A stretch of DNA of 64,000 nucleotides, from assembly GCF_024679245.1 (NCBI RefSeq), contig NC_090186.1, forward strand, positions 34,298,946 to 34,362,945, written 5' to 3'. How positions within the stretch are numbered: the first letter of the stretch is position 1; every line of letters starts with the position of its first letter. The translations under genes and the position numbers were made by a program. This stretch comes from Pseudorasbora parva (Eukaryota; Chordata; Actinopteri; Cypriniformes; Gobionidae). The notes beneath the pieces were generated by a model. It worked only from the letters and a program-made list of their open reading frames with translations, ran no database searches and was not told the origin of the DNA. Shown here one piece after another: positions 57,105 through 64,000 of this stretch.

Positions 57105-57664
57105 CAAATATATATAGATATATACATTTTACTCATTTTGTCCAGTTTTGTATAATACTTGTGAACTTTTTTTTTTCTTAAGAGGTATCATTGCAGCTGT
57201 GTGTGGGACATTATGAATGAAGATGTATCTGGGAGACTTCTGCATGTTTTGTCATGTTTTTATTTTGTTTTTTGTTTTCTCTATATCCAGGTTTATCTGG
57301 AGAATCCTACCTTTCTTAGGACGTTGTAGACAATCAGTCACATGCTGGGTCCAGCACCTGTAGGATTGTCCTGCAGGCTGCAAAACTGTGTTTCGCATCT
57401 ACTGAATCAGTCTTATTTTTCGTGTCCATTTCATAGAATTATGTGGCTGCTCAAACTGAGATTTGAAGTTTACACACATACATTTACACATACACACGCA
57501 TACACACACACACACACTCAGACAAACAAGAAACATTCACTCACACCTCGTGCATATGGCCCCTTTGTTGCTTTTCCAAGGTGAAGATACATACCTTGAA
57601 GGAAATTATGCTTTGACTAACAAATCTCTATAACATCCATGAATGTGAGAATGCAACACATTGC

Positions 57665-57670
57665 AATAAA
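57665..57670 (+). terminator. ncoa1: Distal poly(A) signal AATAAA of ncoa1
   Basis: A canonical AATAAA (context TTGCAATAAAGCACC) lies about 4.6 kb after the stop, after which repeat-like sequence begins. It is the most likely end of the full-length ncoa1 transcript. Confidence 0.5.
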
Positions 57671-57959
57671 GCACCATGTTAAAAAAAAGGACTGCCAGTA
57701 CCATCTTTATGTCTAGGGGTGGGATCGTAAAGAATTTAAACTGTTTAAAATCAGTTCCATTTAATGATTATTTTGCATTTGAGGATGAAGTGTTTGGAAA
57801 TGCAATGCAAAATAAATAAATAACAATATATAGATATAAACTCTATATTGTCATATGAACAGCCAGTCAGGTCTAATTGGCCTTTAGGACAACATAGCAC
57901 ATTAACAATTGTGAATATTCAGTCTTACAATATTCAGAGAGGTCAGATTACTTGGAAAA

Positions 57960-58233
57960 GTGTTTGATTCACTAGAATGAACCGATTCATACGAGTCTTT
58001 CACTCGAAAATCTTCACTGGTCATGCTTTTATGTTTTTTATTCACTAAAAGAACCGGCTCCTAAGATTCATTCGCGTTTGAGATTCAAACTTAATTTGTC
58101 GTAATGTAACTTTGTAGTTCACTCAAAAAAACTGTCTCAGGAAAATATTTTGCACTGTATGTTTTTGATTAACATAAAAGAACCAGCCCTTAGGTGTCTT
58201 TCGCTCGAGAATTGAGCTTGGTCGCTACACAAC
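57960..58233 (+). repeat. Degenerate GAACCGxxTC repeat, split by the Tc1 element
   Basis: Motifs such as GAACCGATTCATACGAGTCT, AAAGAACCGGCTCCTAAGAT and AAAGAACCAGCCCTTAGGTG recur. The pattern resumes at 59816-59870 (AAAAGAACTGACTCAAAAGA) after the Tc1 element. Confidence 0.55.
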
Positions 58234-58235
58234 TA

Positions 58236-59814
58236 CAGGTCCTTCTCAAAAAATTAGCATATTGTGATAAAGTTCATTATTTTCCATAATGTAATGATAA
58301 AAATTAAACGTTCATATATTTTAGATTCATTGCACACCAACTGAAATATTTCAGGTCTTTTATTGTTTTAATACTGATGATTTTGGCATACAGCTCATGA
58401 AAACCCAAAATTCCTGTCTCAAAAAATTAGCATATCATGAAAAGTTTTTCTAAACGAGCTATTAACCTAATCATCTGAATCAACTAATTAACTTTAAACA
58501 CCTGCAAAACATTCCTGAGGCTTTTAAAAACTCCCAGCCTGGTTCATTACTCAAAACCGCAATCATGGGTAAGACTGCCGACCTGACTGCTGTCCAGAAG
58601 GCCATCATTGACACCCTCAAGCGAGAGGGTAAGACACAGAAAGAAATTTCTGAACGAATAGGCTGTTCCCAGAGTGCTGTATCAAGGCATCTCAGTGGGA
58701 AGTCTGTGGGAAGGAAAAAGTGTGGCAAAAACGCAGCACAACGAGAAGAGGTGACCGGACCCTGAGGAAGATTGTGGAGAAGAGGAAGATTCCAGACCTT
58801 GGGGGACCTGCGGAAGCAGTGGACTGAGTCTGGAGTAGAAACATCCAGAGCCACTGTGCACAGGCGTGTGCAGGAAATGGGCTACAGGTGCCGCATTCCC
58901 CAGGTCAAGACACTTTTGGGCTACAGAGAAGCAGCACTGGACTGTTGCTCAGTGGTCCAAAGTACTTTTTTCGGATGAAAGCTAATTTTGCATGTCATTC
59001 GGAAATCAAGGTGCCAGAGTCTGGAGGAAGACTGGGGAGAAGGAAATGCCAAAATGCCTGAAGTCCAGTGTCAAGTACCCACAGTCAGTGATGGTCTGGG
59101 GTGCCATGTCAGCTGCTGGTGTTGGTCCACTGTGTTTTATCAAGGGCAGGGTCAATGCAGCTAGCTATCAAGAGACTTTGGAGCACTTCATGCTTCCATC
59201 TGCTGAAAAGCTTTGTGGAGATGAAGATTTCGTTTTTCAGCACGACCTGGCACCTGCTCACAGTGCCAAACCCACTGGTAAATGGTTTACTGCCCATGGT
59301 ATTACTGTGCTCAATTGGCCTGCCAACTCTCCTGACCTGAACCCCATAGAGAATCTGTGGGATATTGTGAAGAGAAAGTTGAGAGACGCAAGACCCAACA
59401 CTCTGGATGAGCTTACGGCCGCTATCGAAGCCTCCTGGGCCTCCATAACACCTCAGCAGTGCCACAGGCTGATCGCCTCCATGCCACGCCGCATTGAAGC
59501 AGTCATTTCTGCAAAAGGATTCCCGACCAAGTATTGAGTGCATAACTGAACATAATTATTTGAAGGTTGACTTTTTTTGTATTAATAACACTTTTCTTTT
59601 ATTGGTCGGATGAAATATGCTAATTTTTTGAGACAGGAATTTTGGGTTTTCATGAGCTGTATGCCAAAATCATCAGTATTAAAACAATAAAAGCCCTGAA
59701 ATATTTCAGTTGGTGTGCAATGAATCTAAAATATATGAAAGTTTAATTTTTATCATTATTATGGAAAATAATGAACTTTTATTACAATGTGCTATTTTTT
59801 TTTAGAAGGACCTG
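58236..59814 (+). mobile_element. Tc1-like transposon, near complete, TA target
   Basis: The outer ends are TA|CAGGTCCTTCTCAAAAA and AGAAGGACCTG|TA. A second TCTCAAAAAATTAGCATAT lies 173 bp inside the left end (58417-58435 against 58244-58262), and the inverse lies at the right (about 59615-59633), so this is again an IR/DR element. Length is 1,579 bp. It sits between the ncoa1 3' end and ptrhd1. Confidence 0.9.
58565..59537 (+). pseudogene. Tc1-like transposase, frameshifted
   Basis: Three successive open segments in different frames: MGKTADLTAVQKAIIDTLKR with a helix-turn-helix (TQKEISERIGCSQSAVSRHL), a middle piece with SRATVHRRVQEMGYRCRIP, and a C-terminal piece (58992-59537) with FQHDLAPAHS and [18 protein letters not shown], the second Asp and Glu of a DD34E enzyme. 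Frameshifts near 58755 and stops near 58980 inactivate it. Confidence 0.88.
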
Positions 59815-59816
59815 TA

Positions 59817-60572
59817 TTTGGTTCATTAAAAAGAACTGACTCAAAAGAGTCGTTTCTTCTAGAATCTTGCCACACGACCACACTTTGGAACATATGCAGA
59901 CATCCATTGATTCTACAAAAAAAGAATTTAGGGAGGTAGCATATCAAGATCAAGACAGATATCAAGAAGTATTTTTAGAGTGTTGCTGCAATGTGTCCGA
60001 GACGTTCCTGTCAGACATTTATAATACGTCATTAAGATGTTTATGATTTAGTATGCATGTAAAACTGACTTTTTTTTAAAGGTGTTTATCAGATGCGTGT
60101 ACACAGCAGGTGCTTTCCAGATAAACTGCTATTTATCAGACATTTTGCGGGAGACTCCTGGACCTTTTGATGACTGCATGGACCCTTACAAACCAGTCCA
60201 AAATTACTGACCCATCATCATCAGCACACAAGTCTTAATTTCAATTTTTAAATTGTTCAATTTAAAACCTCTTCCAAGTGGGTGAAAACTATTAGTATAT
60301 TTTAAAAACATTTAGGATTATTGCAGATTAACTTTACCCAAATCGGGAAAAAAAAACATTGTTTCCATTTCAGATATTAAATATTTTATATTTTTCAATC
60401 ACTGCACTGGTACAATAACATGAGAAGCATTTTGCTACACAGATATGGAGACAATATGTGGATGATCAAAGTCCAAAGACAGTAAAAGATGAGATGGTAA
60501 TACTTCTACCAAGTTCATTCTGCCACATGCCTTTCTGACCAGTCTTTGTGTTTATATTTGTATATGCAAAAT
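59817..60572. other. Intergenic sequence and ptrhd1 3' flank
   Basis: The ptrhd1 3' UTR must lie here, but I saw no clear minus-strand AATAAA close to the stop. Confidence 0.45.
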
Positions 60573-60743
60573 TCATTTGAAAAGCTTGAACTTTTTCAGG
60601 AAAGGCTGCACAGTCTCCTTAGGGTATGGCTTTAAAGCCAAACATGTGGGGATATTTTCTGGCTGCTCCATCCATAGTTTATGTGCTATGTCTTTTTCAC
60701 GTAGTGTACTGGAAAGAGTTGAGAGAGATGCCTCATCTGGAGC
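60573..60743 (-). CDS. ptrhd1: ptrhd1 exon 2
   Basis: On the minus strand the acceptor is CCCCCACAG and the exon opens GCTCCAGATGAG (APDE). It encodes 56 residues and then TGA, ending KKFKLFK as in human PTRHD1. Confidence 0.92.
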   Translation of the reverse strand, partial: APDEASLSTLSSTLREKDIAHKLWMEQPENIPTCLALKPYPKETVQPFLKKFKLFK

Positions 60744-60781
60744 CTGTGGGGGAAAAGAGAATATTTTCTTAGTAAAAATAA

Positions 60782-60848
<67 letters not shown>

Positions 60849-61229
60849 TGTAAAAAAAAAAGTTTTTTGTTGGTTTAACTTAAAAAAAGTAAGTAACCTG
60901 GTTGCCTTAATTTTGAGTTTATTGAAATTAAAATTTAAGTTGATACAATGAAGTAAATTTGTTTAATAAATAGAAACTCAAAATATTATTGTATCTGAAC
61001 CACATAAAAAATTTGATAAATCATGAAAATAGCACTATTTGGCATGTTTCACTGCGTCATCAGAAATAAAACACACACAATTACCCAATATGCTTACAAA
61101 ATCTTTTAATATTTTAACAAAGGTTGTCAAATCTCAAAAAAACTTCATTGTATTAACTCAAAATTGTAATTTCAATTAACTCAAAATTTTAAGGCAACCA
61201 GGTAACTTTTTTTCTAAATATTTTTTTAA

Positions 61230-61293
<64 letters not shown>

Positions 61294-61637
61294 GATAAAC
61301 TAGTTAATGGCTTTTAAAGTATTCTTAACAATAATTAGAAACCACACTACATACAGATGCTAAAATACTAAATGATCAGAAACGCATGGTGAATGTGCTG
61401 TAACTGCAGTAACTTACTAACCTGCAGCACCACTTTGTGCATGCTGTCCAGTTCTGCCAAATAGTCCTGTGTATCAGGGTCACTGTAATGTAAATGAATA
61501 GCTGCAGTGGCCGCGTGACAGGCTTGAGTTATAACCGCCCCTAAAGGCCAGGATAAAGTGTGTATCAGGTCTGATCGAACGATGACATACTGGACTAAAC
61601 GCCTGGACGTGCCACTACTCGGCGTTGCCATTTTCAA
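60573..61637 (-). CDS. ptrhd1: ptrhd1, peptidyl-tRNA hydrolase domain-containing protein 1, two exons
   Basis: Exon 1 (61637-61422) and exon 2 (60743-60573) join in phase 0 to give 128 aa; human PTRHD1 is about 140 aa. Exon 1 contains [31 protein letters not shown] and [10 protein letters not shown]. Exon 2 contains [40 protein letters not shown] and ends FLKKFKLFK before TGA. These match the PTH2-like fold of PTRHD1; its precise activity is uncertain compared with true PTH2 enzymes. The start gives MKMATPSS, with no longer in-frame upstream coding seen. The gene is convergent with ncoa1, the order seen at human 2p23. Its intron holds a small inverted-repeat element between two (TA)n arrays. 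Confidence 0.93.
60786..60846. repeat. (TA)n microsatellite, ptrhd1 intron, left
   Basis: A pure AT alternation of about 60 bases immediately left of a small inverted-repeat element. Confidence 0.95.
60880..61216. mobile_element. Small inverted-repeat element in ptrhd1 intron
   Basis: The left end is AAAAAAAGTAAGTAACCTGG then TTGCCTTAATTTTGAGTT. The right end is AACTCAAAATTTTAAGGCAA then CCAGGTAACTTTTTTT. There is no coding content. Long TA runs flank it on both sides. Confidence 0.65.
61235..61287. repeat. (TA)n microsatellite, ptrhd1 intron, right
   Basis: A pure AT alternation to the right of the small inverted-repeat element. Confidence 0.95.
61422..61637 (-). CDS. ptrhd1: ptrhd1 exon 1
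   Basis: The 72-codon exon runs from ATG to CTGCAG|GTTAGT on the minus strand. It carries the QACHAATAA helix typical of the PTH2/PTRHD1 fold. Confidence 0.92.
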
Positions 61638-61945
61638 CGTGAAAAATTCCAGACAGGAAATGACAAGTAGCGAGTTCTTGTTTACGTTCCGGGGTTATTT
61701 CCATTTCCTTACCGGTAAAGTTATTGACTGGATGCCCTCTACTGGTTGTTTGAGAACGCTGCGCATTAATATTAAAATTCATTTAATAATAAAGATGTTG
61801 AATTTTAATAATCGGAAGAAAATTGTATCCATTAAAAATAACCTTTTGTGCAATGGAAAATCATATGGATATTAAAGTATAGAACCATCAATGCTAATAA
61901 AGAAAGCTTTATTTTTAAAAGTGTAGCAATTTACATAGGTTTTAA

Positions 61946-62130
61946 AGGGAAGTTCACCCAAAAATGAAAATTCTGTCATCATTTAGCCAACTCAGTCTCA
62001 TGTTGTTCCAAACCTACATTAATTTCTTTTTCTGCTGAACACAAAAGAAGATAGTTTGAAGAATATAGGTAAACAGTTGATGGACTTCTTTGACTTCTAT
62101 AGAATGGAAAAAGAAACAGTTTGGGTTAAC
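61946..62130 (+). mobile_element. TTAA family 3 element, left part only
   Basis: TTAA (61942-61945) is followed by AGGGAAGTTCACCCAAAAAT and then TCATGTTGTTCCAAACCT. The right end is missing. Confidence 0.6.
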
Positions 62131-63152
62131 TTACTAGTTCTCATTACTGGTTTCCCTTACTAGTCAGTTTACTTTTATCGCTCTAGGTTTTCTGAAATAT
62201 GCATTAGCCTAATGTTTAGTCTTATATTTAATAGAATATGATAATGAATCAGAAACCTTTTGGTAAAAGAAAACATTTATTTATGTGTGTTTTCAAAAAT
62301 CTATTTATTGTTGGAATAATCCTTTATCATAATCCTAAATGAATGTTATCTGAAAAAAAGAAAAATAAAGAAATATATATACAATAGTATCTCAATGATT
62401 CTGAAACTAGGAAGACCCACATGGTTTCAATTTATATTTTTCTGCAAGATTATGAGAGGTGATAAACTGGCAACAATTAACTAACAGCTGTCTAGTAATG
62501 TGGATTAAAAAATATTTTAAAAAGAAGAGAAAAATGAACAATTTCTGTGTCGATTTCAAATTTTTATAAACAGCCTTAAATGATTACAATGCCACATTAT
62601 TTTCTCCTCAACAGAGACAGACAGCAATGAAGTATTTTTACTCTGCTTAAGTATATTTTTCAAGTGGATATACTTGTGTTTTTCTTTCTAAATTATTTCA
62701 AAGTATAATTTATATACTTTTTACTGCGTTCCATATTGAATATCATTCAATACTTAATTACATAAAAAATGTAGTACTGTTTACTTTTAGTAATTAGAAA
62801 ATAATTTTAGTAATTAAAAGTTTTACCTGAGTAAGAAAGTAGTACATTTAGTAGTATTAACAGTAAAAAAAAAAACTTTTATTTATGAAATGTAGTGCAG
62901 TAAAAAATGATGATACTATATGCTTTGAAATGTAGTGAATCAAAAGTTTTCCAAAAAAACAAAACAATACTTCACTACTGTCCGCCTCTGCTTCAAAACA
63001 TACAGTGATCAAACAAATTTGCTGAGTCTTCCTCATATTTGTGCCCTGCAATGTGTACCTGAATACCTCTGAATTCAGACCTAATAAAAAAGGACTGGAA
63101 TGTTCAGCTCTGAAATTTTAAAGGGACAAAAAATATATATATATTAAAATCA
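62131..63152. other. slc25a27 3' UTR and intergenic sequence
   Basis: AT-rich. It contains the candidate slc25a27 poly(A) signal and no supported gene. Confidence 0.45.
62878..62883 (-). terminator. slc25a27: Candidate poly(A) signal of slc25a27
   Basis: The plus strand reads TTTATT, so the minus strand reads AATAAA, about 270 bases after the slc25a27 stop. It is the nearest canonical signal I noticed. Confidence 0.4.
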
Positions 63153-63224
63153 TTAAAACGAGCTGATGCCCATTGCTCGTCTCATTTGCTCAAATGTAAG
63201 CCAGAAAGTCAAAGACCAGGGAGC
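63153..63224 (-). CDS. slc25a27: slc25a27 last coding exon
   Basis: The exon encodes [20 protein letters not shown] and SSF before TAA at 63155-63153. The minus-strand acceptor is GTTCACAG. It is the terminal helix of the carrier. Confidence 0.93.
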   Translation of the reverse strand, partial: APWSLTFWLTFEQMRRAMGISSF

Positions 63225-63944
63225 CTGTGAACAAAAACAGAGTTAGAAAAACAACAAAAGTGAATAAATCTTTAACAAACAGATTTGAAATCATAGTACC
63301 ATTCTAAACCAAGTTGGTAGGAATCCTTTATAGAGAGAAATGAATCCTTCTCTTCTCACCGACTGAACTAGACAGTCAGTAGAAGACTTGTATAGAAGAC
63401 CCCTGGAAACAGAATGATAAAAATGCATTGTTATATCAAAGCTTAATAATGTTCTTAATGAATCAGCTTTGATTAATACACAAACCAACCTTCCATTTGA
63501 ATCCCGTGGCTGGTTCATTACTCTAGTTTTCACAACATCAGCCGGTGTTCCCATAATAGCTGCAACCAATCCTGAGCATATGCTATAAAAAAAAAAAAAA
63601 AAAACACTGTTGAACGATGTTATTATGTGTAAACATCAGTAGAATAACAGAATTTCACCTTGCCAATCCATGACAAATGCTGTTGTCCGGTACGGAGGTG
63701 TTTCTCAGTAGAAAATGCTTTACTGTATCGTATGTCATGAGATCTAAACGTGAAAAACCAAATGAAAAATATTTGACATATTACATAAATGTAGCTGTCA
63801 ACAGATTTCTACAAGTCTTTGACTACCGTACCTCCTAAATTGACTAGGGCAGCTCTCTGGACGTTGGGAACCCATCCTGCCCAAAGGCCTCTTACTCCTC
63901 CTTCTGCTATGATCTTTGTAAAAGCATGGTACACCCCATGTACT
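63153..63944 (-). CDS. slc25a27: slc25a27 (UCP4) mitochondrial carrier, 3' five exons; 5' part outside window
   Basis: The exons on the minus strand are 63944-63832, 63743-63659, 63582-63490, 63402-63300 and 63224-63153, and all phases agree. They encode [39 protein letters not shown], then [11 protein letters not shown], a third-repeat carrier motif [48 protein letters not shown] and [18 protein letters not shown], ending SSF. These match human UCP4 (SLC25A27). The protein is an inner-membrane carrier with three repeats of two helices each; this window holds roughly the second half of repeat 2 and all of repeat 3. The first exons lie beyond 64000, so the entry is partial because of the window edge, not truncated in the genome. 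Confidence 0.93.
63300..63402 (-). CDS. slc25a27: slc25a27 internal exon (matrix helix of repeat 3)
   Basis: The exon encodes [20 protein letters not shown] and [14 protein letters not shown]. It is bounded by TTCCAG and ATG|GTACTA on the minus strand. Confidence 0.93.
63490..63582 (-). CDS. slc25a27: slc25a27 internal exon (third PxDxxKxR motif)
   Basis: The exon encodes [20 protein letters not shown] and [10 protein letters not shown]. It is bounded by TATAG, preceded by a long T tract on the minus strand, and AAG|GTTGGT. Confidence 0.93.
63659..63743 (-). CDS. slc25a27: slc25a27 internal exon
   Basis: The exon encodes [20 protein letters not shown] and NSICHGLA. It is bounded by GTTTAG and CAAG|GTGAAA on the minus strand and corresponds to helix 4 and the following loop. 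Confidence 0.91.
63832..63944 (-). CDS. slc25a27: slc25a27 internal exon (second carrier repeat)
   Basis: The exon encodes [19 protein letters not shown] and [18 protein letters not shown]. The minus-strand acceptor is CTGACAG and the donor is GGAG|GTACGG. The G-x-R-G-L-W-x-G segment is a mitochondrial carrier signature. Confidence 0.92.
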
Positions 63945-64000
63945 CTGTCAGTAAAAACAAAAACAAAACAAAAAACATACAACATTTAGAATAAGTTTGA

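Larger units (their letters stand above)
53047..57690 (+). other. ncoa1: ncoa1 3' untranslated region
   Basis: About 4.6 kb separates the ncoa1 stop from the last plausible poly(A) signal. The stretch has no conserved reading frame. It contains several T-rich runs (about 53.66-53.69, 55.32-55.36 kb) and a (CA)n/(TA)n patch near 57.48-57.52 kb. Open frames here are short and show no domain. I treat it as one terminal exon because no repeat element or new promoter interrupts it. Human NCOA1 also has a long 3' UTR. Confidence 0.7.

Noticed and set aside
60577..60951. Plus-strand 124-codon frame
   Set aside because: It is antisense to ptrhd1 exon 2 and runs into a TA microsatellite.

Overview
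The window is vertebrate nuclear DNA, almost certainly from a cyprinid (carp/zebrafish-type) fish. The genes have GT-AG introns and long AT-rich introns. The repeat load is typical of fish: Tc1-like elements, hAT and TTAA-target DNA elements, 5S-rRNA-derived SINEs, and long (CA)n, (TA)n and (TC)n arrays. Nothing prokaryotic or viral was recognised.

Three protein-coding genes can be supported. (1) ncoa1 (steroid receptor coactivator 1, SRC-1) on the + strand fills most of the window. It has 19 coding exons from 18544 to 53046, with reading phase preserved across every junction, and encodes about 1,348 aa. A 3' UTR of about 4.6 kb ends near 57.7 kb. Its 5' non-coding exon(s) are not certain; a CpG-rich block at about 2.56-3.01 kb is the best candidate. 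(2) ptrhd1 (peptidyl-tRNA hydrolase domain protein) lies tail-to-tail with ncoa1 on the - strand, with two exons between 61637 and 60573. (3) The last five exons of slc25a27 (UCP4, a mitochondrial carrier) lie on the - strand at 63944-63153; its 5' part is beyond the right edge. The ncoa1-ptrhd1 neighbourhood matches human 2p23.

Layout: 1-18.5 kb holds upstream sequence and/or the 5' intron of ncoa1 and is dominated by transposons (TTAA-flanked elements, a Tc1 element with doubled terminal repeats, hAT remnants, a SINE3). 18.5-53 kb is ncoa1, whose introns carry nested insertions; intron 6 (36962-41212) is at least four insertions deep. 53-57.7 kb is the ncoa1 3' UTR. 57.7-60.5 kb is intergenic and contains a near-complete Tc1 element. 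60.5-64 kb holds ptrhd1 and the 3' end of slc25a27.

The most notable material outside the genes is a set of about seven unrelated-looking non-autonomous families that all sit at TTAA and all begin AGG(G/T). Two paralogous host repeats provide reciprocal empty sites that establish the TTAA duplication directly, and one family carries a broken THAP-domain reading frame, which points to a Kolobok-type origin. I did not find an unmistakably new biological system; the best candidates for follow-up are this TTAA cohort, an extra LXXLL motif in ncoa1, and a duplicated intron block in ncoa1.
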